Positions 40,609-55,499 are shown, counted from the first letter of the stretch. The stretch: DNA of 64,000 bases from Dromaius novaehollandiae (GCF_036370855.1 NC_088112.1:17724469-17788468), one strand, 5' to 3'. Numbers and translations: made by a program. Notes: generated by a model from the sequence alone, not told the origin.

Positions 40609-43600
40609 AAATTAGCCATGTTCTTTGATCTTTGAGCAAACCTGAACCAAATTTGAGGATCTGTAGCAAACTCAAACCAAGCATTTTTGGCTTTGCTGAG
40701 GGTTTTATTGTGAAAGTAGGACAAATCTCACATTGTGGCCTTGATTATTTGCTGCCATGGCGTTATGGCTCAATTCATCATGTCAGGTAGTTCTTCAATT
40801 TCTCTGACTTCAGCTGTGGCACAACAGGCCCATGTCGATGCCTTCACCTTGGCCTTCTCCGTTGTCAGTGGAGGCCTGCTTGTTGCACGTTGGCCACAGG
40901 GGTATGCAATGGCCCCATCCTACCCCCCTATGGTGACATGCCAGGAACCTCATTCCTGCAGAAGGGCCCATTTATTGTCATGACTTCAAAACACACCAGC
41001 TAAAAATGGGCTGGAGCCAAATCACCAAACAAGAAGAAACTGGCCAGATCGAGGTTAATCACGTTTATGACTCTGGGCAAGTCAATCCATTCCTGCTAAA
41101 TCCTGACTGAATAAATACAGCTGTAATTCCCTTTGTCCATAACCCTATAGGCAGTGGGATTTAAATATAGAGTAGGACCTCCAAGGAGGCGCTAGATAAA
41201 TTTGTCACAGCAGGATTTGCCTACCACGTGCAGCTCAGGGCTTGCTGGGGAGATGGCAAAAAGGCTTCAGTCAGTGCTGAGTCCTGGGGGACCTTCGCTC
41301 TTTGGAAGAAGGAGTTTTGAAAAGTTTCTTCCCTGGGGACTTTTCTCCCTTTTCTGCTGGTGCCGTTCTCAGCCATTTTCCCAACACCTCCTGCTCCTCC
41401 GACAGCCCTTCCCAGGGGCCTGCCTTCAGTCTCCTGCCTGCCGCAGAGCCAGGCTGGCAGCAGGCTGGTCAGACAGCTTTGGAAGAAGCTGTCCAAAGGC
41501 CTGCAAAGCCCAGCACGTGCATTTCCCAATTCTGCCCAAGCACAGCTCAGAGTGAAATGCCATGTCGTCCCCAGGAGGTCCTGTCCCCGCATTCCCCTCT
41601 GCCTGAGCAGGACACAGCAGGGTCCTTGCTTGGCAGGGGGATGGTAGAAAACACACCAGCAAGCTGGGTTTTACCTTCCTAAACATTTAAGCAATTGCTG
41701 AATGCACACATTCAAGATAGAAACTGGTTGGAAACACTGAAGTTTTTGGTCATGTTAGAGCTTCATTTTCATTAGGGCTAAAAGAGTGAAATGTTCCCAT
41801 TTGTCTTCGCGTTTCTTCTGAGCCTCCGGTTAAGCTGCCTCGATTGTCGGCAGCCGTTTATGCAACTTATGAAGAGCAGTGTCTGTGTAGTGGGCTATTT
41901 GTTGCTGCTGTCTGATAATATGAGCACATTTATTTAAATCAATAGTAATTAATGGGTTTTTTTTTCTTCTTTTGCTCTATGATACGCAACTCAGCTGGAG
42001 TACAGCAACAAAATGGGTAGGGATTTGACTTTATTTAATGACTTTGGATGCAACAGTTAATTGTCAGTCTGTGAATTGCAATGCACCGGCTGTCTCAGAA
42101 AGGGGAGCTGAATGAACTGTTTACACAATGATTAACTTAGTTTCCTCCCCAGGAAAATTAGATTGAATCTTAATAGAGAAAACAAACGTTAATGATGGGG
42201 TAAGGTTGCTGCTAATCAGGGGCAAACCCCTGGATAACATTCCCTGTGACATCTTTGGGATGAGAACTGGGGAGCGACAGATGGGGCAAGAAGGAAGAGA
42301 CAGGAGGTGTGAAGTTACTGCTTGGAATTATTTTTTGAAGATGAGAAGATGAAGGCCAGCTGTCTTTAAAACTGAAAACCCCTTTCAAGGGTAGGGCCCT
42401 CTCCAGTGAGGCACAGCAGGGACTGCTAACCCCAGAGGACCTGATCCCCTCACCAGGGTAGTGCTTTCAGCTGAGTGCAGCCCCCGCGGGGGCAGGATGA
42501 GGCCTCAATTGCTTCAGCACTAATAATCTTCCAAGGCCTTCTATCAGTTGGCCAGCAGCTGCCCAAAAGGATGCATGTGCCTCTTATGTAGCTTGGGGAA
42601 GCTGCTCACAGTGCTGTAGCATGAAGAGCTGCAGGGCAGGTCAGTGCTCTGCACTGGTGGCACAATCTGCTGGCTGTCACGGAGCCTGGGGAGGCAGGTA
42701 CAGGTGAGGAACAGTTCTGCTGAAATCAATTGCACTAACACTGAGTGAAGTTGGAGGCAAGCTGAGTTCATGCCACTTGATTATACTAAAGCTCTTTTCT
42801 TGATTCTAATTTTTGGACAGCTGATGTGAATGCTGCTACTGCTGGTGGCCAGAGAGAGCCTGGGAACTGTGGACCTCATCTGAAAGCCTTGCCTTAGAGC
42901 TGACTGGAGGAGGTACCAGGTGTGGAGTGTTTCTTAAAAATCTAGCCCTTTAATTTAAGAAACTGCATGAGAGCTTTGTGTGTTTAATTAAATATTTTGC
43001 TAAGCACTTGTAAATCTGGTGCCAGGCTTGAAAATGGACTGCATTTATGGGGTGGTCACCTCTTGTGGATTAAGTATGACCCTGATCACAGTGTGCAAGT
43101 GGGAGGCAGGATTTTTCCCCTGGTTTGGATGCCTGCAGACTTTGTGGGGAAAAAGCTCGGAGCGAGGATGTGCTGTGCCCAGTGCATCAGAGGACTCCTC
43201 TCCCCTCTGTGCCCTGCATGCCCCTTGCCACCCAGTTCCCACTGGTGGAGCATGCAGGATGGTGCCTCTGGAAATGCTACTCATCCTCACTGAGACACAG
43301 GGCTGTGCAGGAGCAGAGCAGCAGGGTTTCACCTTGATCAGCAGTGCGTTAGCAATGCTGGATGTGGGCAGTGCATCAAGGATGTTGGTGCATGCGTTCC
43401 CTTGGTGTGTCTGTAGGCATGCCTCCATCCCCCTAGGCCATGCAAGACACCATCCTCCTCTCCAACGTGCTGTTTTCTGCCTCCCTGGCCTCAGTTTACC
43501 TCACTGGGGTAGTAAGGTTGTGATTTCAGTATGAAAGATTGTACAATACTTGTTAAAGTGCCTGAGTCTCCCTCTCTCCAGGGAAATGACCAGTATATTG

Positions 43601-46600
43601 TGCATGGTTTCTACCAGACCTAAAATATTCTCCTTACTGCAGCTCTAATGAGCGGGTGGTCTTGGCTGGCTCCTCACTACTGCTGAATTCCTGCCCCTGT
43701 GTCCAAGGGGAGCAGTAGCTGCTCACTGAAGTGGTACCTTAGCCCATGGCTCCAGCAGTGGGAGAGCCTTTAGAAGAGGTTAATCTACAGCAGATAGGGC
43801 AAAGCAATGCACAGAGGCTGTTTCTGATGGGACTGGCACTGGGAAGGGGGAAGCTGTCAAGAATTGACTGGCTGTTGTGGTTGGGGTGGTGGGGTTTGCT
43901 GGCTGGCCTGGGGATCTCATGGGAGCCAGAAGACCTCACTAAAGCTGAGTTTTTAAGACACTGCAGAACTGAGGGGTGTTTTGGGTTTTTTTTTTTGGTA
44001 ACATTTTGGAATGGAAAGTGGTGGAAAAGGACAAATTATGCTTGCTGTCAAAGGGAGAGCCAGAGAAAGGGAGGAGGCATTTGAAAACATTGGAAGGACT
44101 TTGTTGCAGGTGGTGACTCAACCTTCCTCTCTGGCCTGAGGTTAGAGCTTGGTTTGAGCCCAGCCCCTTGCTCACACAAAAGCAATTGTTCGGGGGTTGT
44201 CACTGCTTAAACAAATGGCAAAAGGCTTCAAAGCAGAGAGGAGATCCAAAGTGAGGTCTTGGCTCAAAAAAGCACCTGCCTTCCCTGGTTTGGGCTGCAG
44301 CTGTAGGTTAAGCACATCCCTCTCTTGCTCCATTAGTTTGTTCCCTTGAACGCAGAGGGCTGGAGATGTTGGCTGCTGCAGGCTGAGGAAGTGAAACATC
44401 AGCATGGTTTTCAGGCAAACCTAAGTGAGCAGTCCTGCGAGCCATTGTGCTTGAAGCCCTCAGAGAGGACAGGCTCGTTCTCTTGCACAGAAAGTCAAGC
44501 TTTGTCCTGGGACTTGGGGCCACAGCACCAGCACCGCTGCACAGGTCATGTCAGGACCCAAGGAAAGGGTGAACCTGCCTTGCTCGTGGCTCGGCACCAA
44601 CCAGGAACAGGGCAGGGGGCAGGCACAGGTCATCTGACTTTTCTGGGAATTCCTCCCTCTCTGTGTTTGTTTTAACTCTTCAGGCTTGTTCCTGCAAGCA
44701 GGAGGTGTTGCTCATCGGGGACTCCCACGCAGGGCTTGCAGGTGCCCAGTTTGTTCTCCCTCTGTTGGAGATCCTGGGGCTCAGTTAGAGATTTATGGTA
44801 GATCCAGAGCACCTGGAGGTGCTGCTGTGTCCCCTGCCTCCTGTTAGTGATGTGATTTCTATGATTTCCCATTTCAGAGCCCCTTGGTTTCTTTAACTCC
44901 TCCTTGTTGTTTAAACACAGTCCCTCACTCACTGTGTGGGTTGGCAAAGGGGACTTTGACCACAGCCTTTGAGGGCTAATGAATTTGGCTTTGGCTGCTG
45001 GCTGCAGCTCTCTCCCGAGCTTGGTGCTCTGGGTGCCTGAGGCTTGGTAAGCCCTGACTCACCAGCACAGATGGCAGCTTTGCCAGCCTCCACGAGCTGT
45101 TTGTGCTGATGCAGCTGGGCTGGGGATGAATCTGGGTAAAGTCTGGTGTCAGAGATGCATTGTGTTCCATAGTGTCTGTTTTATCAGCCTGGGTATAGTC
45201 CCATTTCCCTGCAGGAGCCTTGACCGCCCACAGACTTCATGTGTGCTGACCTCTTGGGCTCAACTTGTTTGGTTTGAGGTCGCTGGTTTGAGGACGGTGA
45301 TGCTGCAAAGGAGTTTTCAGTGATGCCAAAGCACAGGGTGATCTGCCTAGGATGTGTTGGTGGGCAATGGGGGGGGGGGTTAATGAACATGAACGTCTCT
45401 CCTTTTATTTGCAGTTAATATCACTTTTGCTCCTTGGACTCTTGTTTTCTTCAATGCATGCTGGTCTGTTCTGAATCATTAACCTGACAGCCAGTGAAGA
45501 GTAGCCTTTATGTTGTCTCCAAAAACGATAAAGTCCTTTCTAGGAAAATGCATGGAAGAAGAATACTGCTAGTTTGTGCAGTTCTTAAGGGAGTACTGTG
45601 GTTAGCCACTGAATAAGTTGGGACTTTTTCTTGATCACATCACTCTAATGTTATCCACGCAGGTACCAGGAAGAAACAAGACCTCAAATTACTAAAGCTA
45701 TAGATCAAGGTCAATTGGATTCCGCACCTCTGTAATACATTCAACAAATGATAATATAAACCACAGAAGAGCAGAGCAGTGAGTGAGAGAGAAATATGCT
45801 TGCGAAACTGGTGGGTGCCTGTGCAGAGAGACAGAAAAGGCCCTTTAAGGAGCAAAGGGTCTTGTCCCCCCTCCCAGTGAATAAATCCTGGAGGATGTGG
45901 GATGGCTCTGCTTGGGAAAGCTGCTGCTATAAATGTCAAAGCACAGATGTGGTCTGTGGGCTGCCACGAGAAGGTCTTTGCCTTTTTCGGGCTGAGTTTG
46001 CACCTAAGTTTTGATTTATAAAGACACTGCATGATTGTGATGTCCTAAAACTGTTATAACATGTACCCTGTTGGAATTCTGCCATTACTTCACCTGGTTT
46101 CACCCCTGTGCAATTTCCTCGGGCCAAAACCATTGCTGTTCTTGTTGTAGGCACACTAACTGAAGGCGGCAGAGCTTAGCTTTGCTGGCTTGTCCCAAAG
46201 AAAAGGATCTGATATAATGATTTCAGTTTGCACTAGTGTAAGATGTAGGTGAATCGGTGCTTATGAACAAGTATGCATAAGTAAGTGGGAGCAACTAGCT
46301 TTGGAGCAAAGGGACTGCGCATCTTTCTGTGCCTACAAAATCCTAAGAAAGCCTGGCATTAAATCCCAAGTGAATCCAGTCTTCCTTCGATGCCAGACCC
46401 TCACAGGGCTCTGCAGTAGTGTTCTGGCCTGAAAGCTTGACATGAGGTGGGGGTGCTGAGCACCCTGGAAGTTCACTGCTGCTTGCTGTGAATTCCCTCA
46501 CAGTGCTCTTGCTTGCAGCAGGAATCTGCTTGGATCACAAATGATGTGTTCACTGTAACGCAGCAGACTTCCAACACAAGCATTGTCCTATAGCTTTTTC

Positions 46601-47574
46601 CTACGTGTGAGGAAGCACAAGTCTTCTCTAGTTTCATCAGCAGTGGAGTGCAGAAGCTGGGTACGCAGAGTGTGTAAGTTCATGCAACTTTGCAAGTTGA
46701 AAACAAGCATATCTCTCACTATTATTGCCAAAATGACAATATCGGGACAAATTCAGAGGCGTTCTCCTGCAGCCAGGAAGAGACTCCAAGTTTGTGTCAG
46801 TGGCTCTGAGAGCGGGGTTGGTCCAGCTCCATTTTTGTGGCAAGTCATTGCAGGACAGAAGAGTTCCTGTAAAGCAAATGGCCATGAGCTGTAATTTAAT
46901 TGCACTTCTGTTTATATTATTATTCCAGAAGCAGTTTGGATTCATGTTATATTCCCCAGTTGTATGCACATGTAGGAAATAGTCTAGAGAGAGCCAGCTC
47001 CTGGCTTAGAAAGGAAGAAACATCCTGGGAGGGGGCAGAATGCTGCAGCAATGAGGTTTAAGCTCTTTTTCAAAGCTCCTCTGCAGCTTTCTAGACCCTC
47101 TCCCCAACCCCCTGCTGTGGCCCTGAGCTGTGCTGCAGGAGGGGTCTGGGGAAGTTGATGGGAGCAGCATTCTGCCTGCCCATGCTGCGGAGGGGCCTGG
47201 AGCCATTTAGCTACCTAAATGACTACAGACCCATCTTGTGTGTTTAAGATACCATCTCTGCCATCATCCTGCTGTCTGTGATAGCCCCCTGCATTGCGGG
47301 GAAAACATTGTCCTAATGACCGAGAAATTCCTTGTCTAATTAACTCTTTCATCTTGCATGTAATAGAGCTTAAAGAGCCTGCAGAGGTATCCCCATTAAT
47401 GAAAAAGAGGTGTCTGGAAATTCAGAAACTCTTCTTCCTGCACATAATATGCAAGCTGGCTGCCACCTGCAGCTGAGGAAAATCGAGGCATATTCAGCTT
47501 TCAGGGAACCAGAGATTTCTATGCTATTGGTTCACTGTCTGGTTGGAGAGAGGATGGTGTTTGCATTTCCAGGG

Positions 47575-47632
47575 CTGTTGCAATGGAAAGGGGAAACTGA
47601 GGCAGAAAGAGTCTGCATAGCTACCCAGGGGC
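47575..47632 (-). mobile_element. Possible MIR fragment
   Basis: A short match, GGGGAAACTGAGGCAGAAAG, with a weak continuation (CATAGCTACCC). It could be chance. Confidence 0.3.
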
Positions 47633-48140
47633 CCATCTGATGTGTCTGAGATGTTGCGGTCAATGGAAAGGGCCTTCCTTGGGCTCATGTCCTTGCAGTG
47701 CAAGAAGAGGTGATGGGCAAAATGACATGTATTTTCATTTTATGTTATCTAAGACTTAAAAAATAGTAGGGAATATAGTGTTGGGACTGTTTGGAGCCTT
47801 TTTACTGCTGTGAGGCCTGCAAGCCAGGGTTAAATCAGTCTGTATGGCCCTGGCCCCTAGCTAGGCAGCACAGAGCAGGGCTCAGGCTTCCCAAAACTCC
47901 CTGTGGACTCAGCTGCTCTGCCAGGACCGCAGGTGTGCTCCCTGTCTGGGCAGATCTCTCTGATTTACTTTTTCAGCCCATCCATTTTTCAAACAGAAGG
48001 AGTTTTCTGAGGGAGAAGTCTAAGTAACTATGAAATCTGAAAATAATCTGAAAGCAAAAACTCCACAGCAGCTTGCAATAGAAAACTGAGCAACCTGCTG
48101 TCATTTTCAGACTCCTGATTCTATGTGGAACCTTCACGTG

Positions 48141-48275
48141 GTATTTTAAGCACTTTAGAAAGAAGGCTTGGCATCATTGCCTCCATTTTACAGCTAGAAA
48201 AACTGAGGCACACAGAGAAGAAAGACTTCTAAGCTTGCTTGGCAACAGAGACAGGGAGAGCCATCAGATCCCCTG
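48141..48275 (-). mobile_element. MIR-type SINE remnant
   Basis: It contains TAAGCACTTTAGAA, then CCATTTTACAGCTAGAAAAA and CTGAGGCACACAGAGAAG in MIR order (reverse orientation). The element continues weakly to about 48275. Confidence 0.7.
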
Positions 48276-50499
48276 TAAGTCTGGGCAAAGTGTGCCTAGT
48301 ACAGCACCTTCTTGTTATCATCCAAATACAAATTTCTCCTACCTGTGCACCTTATTCCACAGGCTGCTTTTTTTAGGGGAAAAAAAATTTCCAGTTAAAA
48401 AAACCAAAACTACAAGATTTTTCTTCTGTTATAAAGATGAAACAATTTGAGGAGAAAAATGAACTTACAGTATTTTGCCCTTATTTGCAATTTTGAGAGT
48501 ATAAACCCCCCTTCTGCTTTTCTCATTATTGCAGCATAAGTATTTAGTAAGGCATTAATCTTGCTCGTCAGTAATAACATGCAAATTAAACACCTGCTCT
48601 AGGAATCTGTAGTGCTTTGTTCCATTAGATGGTATTGACATGTCAGATATTTGCACTTTAATTCAGAAAAATTGTGCCATTTTCATTTATCTCTCCTAAT
48701 GAAGAATGAAGGTGTGCACTGATACAAGGCTGCCCACAGCAAAGCAGCTAAAAGTGGAAAAACAATACTTAATCTAGCCACTAAATTACATGTGACATCT
48801 CATTTAAAGATAAACAGCCTGAAGGCATATGTCCAAGTGGCGTTGATGAAATTTTTAAATGTTCCTCAGAATTCTGATTTAAGTAGCGATTGGGTCGTGA
48901 GGGTGCTGTGCTGGCTGGGCTCCTGCCTAGGCAGCAGAAGGCATTGGCTTTCAGCAGGGCTTTGTGCCGCAGTTCCACCTGTGTGGGTAATTTGGGCCAT
49001 CAGGAAGAAACCAAGTCACCGTTTGCATGTGCAGTCGGGGCCTTTCCTCACCTTGCACGGCCTGTTCCTCCGGGGCAGGCCCCTGGGGCAAAGCACTTGT
49101 GATGGCAGCGAAGACAAGCAGTGCTGTGTTCTGCTATTGGTATTTGTCCGTTTCTGATCCTGACTGCTTGAACTGCTGTCTCTGGGATATTTTTCCATTG
49201 CTGTTCTTGGACAGTAGCCTTGATTTATTTTCTGCTGATTTCTTCTGACGAGTGCTTCAGAGATGAGCTCTCCTAAATTTGCACCAGAGACTTTGCTTAT
49301 TTTTTTTCCCCCAGAACAGAGCTGCTAGCAGAGGGTGTTTTTGTGGCTGTACACTGAACACACGAAGGACCAAGATGAAGAGCTTCAATTTCTCTGAAGT
49401 TCCCAGCCAAAACATTCAGGAGGATGAAAAAGCTATGCCGTATAGAGGCAAGCAGCAGGCATTATTAAACCATTCCCCTCCGAATCTTTGTGATTAGTCA
49501 CATTTAATGGGATTTCTTCACAAGTTCTTGAGTGGCACAGTTGTGCTAGCATTTGACCAAGCTTCTTCATGGGCACCTATTACCAACTCCAGTCAACCCC
49601 CATACATTCACTAAATGTTTCTTTGCATCTCCCTGATAAATGTCAGGCTCAATCTATAAAGCCGCTCTCAGAATTTCCTGGTATGGGGTCACTTGGCATT
49701 CAGCACTGGGAAAGATCACATACTTCTGCTTGTTCAGTCTTGATTTTGATCAAGAGAAGAGCTGATGTCATTTCAACATTCCTAAAGCTCCCCCTCCCTG
49801 TCAGCTTTTTTTAGAGTATAAAGCAATTCGACACAACAGGCTGTGCTTTGTTGATTCTTGTTTTTGCATCTTGCAATGTGACAATATCCATAATAAACAC
49901 AGGCTGGGATTGCTTGTAGAGAATCTACAGCTATTTTGAATAGATCCCATTCCTCTGACAGTGTTTAAAATTTTCCGTATTAAAAGTAATTTAAAAAAGA
50001 TTAATTCCCCTTCACATAAAATATTAAAAGCATTTTGGTGTTTCTCTGATTTAATAAATAGTTAGCACTCCCAAGGCTCTTTCCAGCTGAGAATTCAAGT
50101 ACTTCACAATCCTTTCCAGTGCTTGGCCATGCAACTTGCCTCCAGCAAAGAGAGTTCTTAATTTGCGTAGTACCTCTAGACGATGAGCAATTGTCAACCC
50201 AAAACCCAGCATTCTCTAATCGCAGCTGGCACGAGCTTCCCCGTGCTGTCTTTCAAGCCGCAGGGAAGTCAGACATTTTCATACCCGCTAAATCTCTGGT
50301 GTGCTGGGCGTTTCGTGACGGAAACGGCAGTCTGTTAAAAGCTGGACCAACTCCACCAGCCAGTCACTAAGCAGTTATTGAATATTTCTAAGGTGGGCTC
50401 ATAGCCAGTCTCACTTGTTTTCACCACCGAAGTATCTGGATATCTCACGGTCTTTACTTTTTTTTGAGTCCCCCCCAGGCCATGAGAAATAGGGCTTTT

Positions 50500-50590
50500 C
50501 CATAGTATCTATTCTACAGCTGGGAAATGAGGCCCAGAGAGACGAGGTGGCTGCCTGCGGAAAGCCTGAGGCAGAGCAGCAAATGTGTGG
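50500..50590 (-). mobile_element. MIR-type SINE remnant
   Basis: ATTCTACAGCTGGGAAATGA, then GGCCCAGAGAGACGAGGTGG and GCAGAGCAGC follow the MIR core order in reverse orientation. Confidence 0.6.
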
Positions 50591-53500
50591 AGGCCTATTA
50601 GCTTCAGCGCCTGATCCCTTCTCTGCTTTCTTATTAATAATTCTCTGAACTGTGCAGCCCTACAACGAGAGTCATTTAGCAAATCATGTCAAGTTGAGGA
50701 TTTATTGATATGATTTTTTTTGGCCTGATGAAAAAATGCCTCTTGATTAACAAGAGAAACTAGCTAGAAATAAGCCCGCCTGTCCCAGAGCTGTCTCTTC
50801 TTCAGCAACAGACAGTGGAGAAAACAGTGGGAGTAGATGCTCTGCTGAGTTTCCTCCCATCCCTACATTTCTGCAATTGCATATAAGGTGTTGCCATGCT
50901 TCACAGATGACAGATGTGATATTTGGGAGGCTTCACCCTCTTTGTCCCATTACAGTACAGGTTATTTGGTTCAGGAGCAGTACTAGTGCACGCGCAGCAG
51001 CCCACACTGTGCAATCAGCAATGCACAATGGCAGCCTCTGCCTCTGTGGATGGGCCTCTACATGGCCTCATGAAGGCCACTGATACCTATTCCCCTCAAA
51101 AAAAAAGGTAGATCTCATAATAAGATGCCCAAGAGTCACTTTTATGGGCTCACAGTTTATTGGGCCTTTTATGCAAATTCTCTGGTTTCCATCACTCCCT
51201 TGGATGGCAAGTCCAGCACTCTCTTGTTCCACGTATTTTGGTATCTTTAAGTTTGATCTTTAAGGGTGATAGCTTCTAGGAAAGGAGATGGTAAGTTGTC
51301 AGCTTGGCTTATTCTGCTAGGGGAATGGGATTTTCGAGAGATTCTCTTATAACAAGCTGTGAGAGCAAACGGCAGTAGGGAATAGATTCTTAATTTAAAT
51401 AATGAGTGCCCCTTGTTGCCTAACAGATGGTCATTTTCTGAGAAATGCAAAGTCTCTTTGGAGGGGTCAGATTGCTTATATTTACATGGAATAATGAAGG
51501 AGAGGCGCTGGTCCCAACACATGCTGTGTTTTTCACATTTTTCCAGGGGTATTCCCAGCTGTCTCTGAAGAGAGCAGATTTAGTCCTTTGCAAACCTTGT
51601 GTGGATTTGACCATGCATTATCGCGTGAAGAAATCGGACAGAAATGGGAGTGTTTCTGATATTCAGACAGCTATTATAATGCCCTTTAAGCATCTTTAGT
51701 TGTCAGAAAGGAAGCTCAATACTGATATCAGAAAGCATCTTGGGCCTGAATGTGCCCTTACGTGCATAGAGCTGGCTGTAATCCAATATCCAGTTATCTG
51801 TACTCCAGTGGCGTCTCCAGGATTTAACATGTGGGAAGACAGATGGGATGGTGAAGAATTTGCTAAGGGGTAGGGCATTTTCCTACGCACTTCCCACTTG
51901 CTGCATCCACTTTTAATTTAAGAACTAAAGATCAGGCACCTGATGCTGAGTTTTAACCATTATTCATTCTACTGCTGCTGATGACAAAAACCTTATTGGG
52001 TTGTATAGCAAGAGTTAGTTTTTAGGGTGCTCCAGGAACTCGTTGTTGTTTTATGATACTTTAGCTGGGATATTAGCAGCCCTGGTTGGCATAGTGTCTG
52101 CTCAGACAGAGGTGTCTCAGTTGTCCACCCACCTCTCTGAAACATGCCGGTGCTTGCTGTCTTGATCATACAGAACAGAAAGCAAAGCAGCCTGTCCCAA
52201 GCCAACACCGGGAGACAAAGATCTAGTTGCTTATGGCTCATGCTCCCACGATGCCTAAGATCTTTGCCGCTTCTTATGCACAGCTATGAGATACTTGGTT
52301 TTGTCTCCACAAGAGCGTTGAAGGAAGTATAACTTGAGTGAACTGTTGAAGGGGCTGGCTAACCATCCTTGAACCTCCACGGAGGGACTCTTATTAAGAA
52401 TTGGTGGCCTTAGCATGGCTTCTCTTACTGTACATACATTGTAGTTCAGGTTAGCATTTTAGTGCAAGTAAGCCCTCACTGTCCCATTAAGCTTTTCCTG
52501 AACTGGGAAGGAAAGGAAACGTTAGTCTTGCACCAAAGAAACCTCTTGATGGTAGAGATTGTACTTAGGTGTTGTCTTTCTGGGTTTTTTTCTGTATGTG
52601 AGTCCCTCATTCTGCACCATTTCTCAAAACGCTAAGGAAGCTTGAAGCCTTTCTGCTGGGGACACACAGTGACAGCAAAGTCCAGGGCAAGGGAATCTGA
52701 GCCTGCAGGTACCAGAACCAGCCCTCTTCTGAGCAACCTTGAGCAGCGTAGGGGTAGGTTTTGCCATCACGTTTTTAAAAAGGCTAAAAAATCCCAACCT
52801 CCCAGTTTTGAAAGCCTACAAAGGTGCAAACAAGTTTGAAAAACAACAGAGACAGCTTCCTTCTTTCTTTGTTGCTTTGTAGCTGAGACATGCTCCCTTA
52901 AAATTCAGCAGTTTCCTAAATCCTCACCACATGGTCTTTAATCTCCGAGTAGCAATATGTTTGGAAGAAGCCAAGTCAATCAACACCCGCTTTTCACAGT
53001 GAATCAACTATTCATGTCAAAATGTGGTCTACATCTGATGTCAGAAAATGGCTTGTTGTCACTTAAGTGGGGAGAGTGCCATGTCAGGTCGCAAAATCAT
53101 TTGTTTCCTGGACATGGCCCTAAATTGTGTGTTCCCTGTCAAGTCCGGGAGGTTGAAAACAAAGCTGTTTTGTGACAGGTTTTTCTCCCCCTTTTTGGTT
53201 AATTCCTTGGAAACATTACCTCTGCAAAGATGATTGCCTGCTGTTTTTTGTAGTCACCATGCTCAGATTGGCAGAGCAAGAGGAAATTTGGGCAACGTAG
53301 TGCCCCTGAGAGTGTTTTGCCGATCCACTTCTGTTGGCCCGTGATACTTGCTAAGAGTCCTGTGCATCTGGGAGGGAGCTCCCAAGGACCTCAAATTACT
53401 GGACAGGTTTCAAAATGTTGACCTAATCTGCATGGTTCCCTGATGACATATGGAGGCATTAGCTCTGCTCTGGCATGGATAGGCTTATAAAAAAGTGTTT

Positions 53501-54841
53501 ATTTTTAGAAATTGCTTTTTAGCTAGCTGACCTGCAGTGAACAAAACCAGGTGATATTTAACAGCGACTTCCAGGCAGGCAGAAGGTGTTTGCTGGTGGT
53601 GGAAATACGAAGAAAGAGACTGGAGCAGCAAAGTGGTTGACAGCGTGTAGCACTGTCAGGGAGTGAATTCTGTAAGGAAAAACAAAACAAAAGTCATTTT
53701 TAAAGGTTAGCATTCTAAATTTAGATCCAAAGCTGTTAGAAGAAGATTGGTGATGGTTTTTTAGTAAGTCAGCAATTGATTGATGCCACTAGGCACAGAA
53801 AAAAGTGTGGAGCCAAAAAAAGACTTTATGCTAAGTTGCACCCCGTCATCCATTGCAGGCTATATTCAGGCTCAGTGACAACAGACTGCCTGATAGTGGC
53901 ATTTAGGAACAGGAAAGGAGCTGGTAACAACCAAGAACAACCCACTGGTGTGTTACAGGATGCTCCCAAAGAACCTGCGCAACTCCTTTGTGCTGTGCGT
54001 GGTTGTAGATAATGAAATGCTGTGCACTTTCATTACACCTCCCAGTATAAAGGAAACCTTCCTTTATCTGTGCCAGGAGAATCAGAGAGAAAATCAGTAT
54101 CAAAGAGAACCTCGTACTGAAAGTGTCTGATGTTATGAAGGAAAAAGAGTGTCTGGTAGAGACCTAAAGGGGGAAAATCTGACAGGCATTCAACCGCTTC
54201 TAGCAGTCCAGCCTTGTAGCCTCCAGTTTATATGCTCTAAGAGTACGATGATAATGCACTGGGGCATTCAGAGCATAAATTGATGTTTTGTCTTTAGATT
54301 TTTTGGTTGCACTAAGAACCTGCCCTGCAGCTCCCAGATTAATTAAATGTTGTCAGTCAACTAGAATAGGAGCGAAGCATCTCTTTTGCCCTTTTTATAT
54401 GTTGCACAGACTCAAGTGCATAGTGCCCCTAGGATACAAACATGTTCCATTAGGCAAAATCAATAAAGCAGAAATCTCTGTGAAATTCTCCTATTATATT
54501 ACAAATAGACTAAAACCCTAGCACCTGGTGAGAATGATCGTTGCTTTTGCATTCTGGATAGATGCTTGTGGGAGCACTTCAATCAAATAGGCTTGTGCAC
54601 TGCTTCTGCAAACATTGGCTTTACTTCCCTGCTATTTGTTACTGAGGTTGATTTTTTTCATTTTTTAGACTATGGGAACAAATCTTTATTTTGTCTCTGC
54701 CTATTCTGAGAAATCAGCTGCTTTCTGGAGTAGTTAGAGTAATTCAGAAAACCCATTCATGAGATCATTTGCCATAGAGGACCATTTTCCTGGTGATAAA
54801 TTTGGGCTCTTTCCCCAAGTAGGATGTCTTGAGTTTCTAAT

Positions 54842-54885
54842 TTTCCCTCATTGCAGCATAGTATTTCCCTCATTGCAGCATAGCA
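54842..54885. repeat. 22-bp tandem duplication
   Basis: The unit TTTCCCTCATTGCAGCATAG plus two bases is repeated head to tail with one mismatch (TA against CA at the end), so the duplication is recent. Confidence 0.9.
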
Positions 54886-55499
54886 CAAGTTTCGTCTTGG
54901 ATGCAAGCTTGGAGCCTTCTGCAAAGGGCAGGCAGGAATGGGAGAACAGCTCAAACACCTGCAGGAGAACCAGCGGATGTGGAGTGAGTTATACCGGTGC
55001 CCTAGCACTGCCCAAGACCAAGGAGTGAACGTGCTGTGCCTTTGCTGTCCCTCAGCAGCCAAAAATGATGCTCGGTCTGCCTTTGACTCTTTGTTGTTAA
55101 TCTTTTAAAATCAGCATTTTCATTGTTCCGTGCAGATCTTGGCCTGTTTCTCAGCTGGGGCAAAAATCAATGGGTCTAAATTATTTTAAGTCATGGGGAA
55201 CCATGTTCGTAAAGGCAAATGTTTTGGCATCAACTGCTTTCAGTGGGCTCCTGGAGGTCTGCCGTGACTTTCACCCTCTCTATTACACGTCCTGTCTCCA
55301 GCAGATGTGTCACGCTGTTGAGTTGTAAAAGCAGCAGATGCCACAGAGGTTTATTTTCTTAAGAGATGCAACAAGGGAAAAATTTGCTAGGAAATCATCA
55401 TCCTTATTAGTGTCATTTTCACAGAAGATTACAGCCTCCTGCTGTCTCTGTGTAATGCTAGAAGACCCAATCCTGCAAAAGTTTCTTTGATTTAAGTGT

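Noticed and set aside
43019..43534. 171-codon + strand frame
   Set aside because: Cys/Pro/Ser/Leu-rich composition without motifs; overlapped by frames on both strands in GC-rich DNA.
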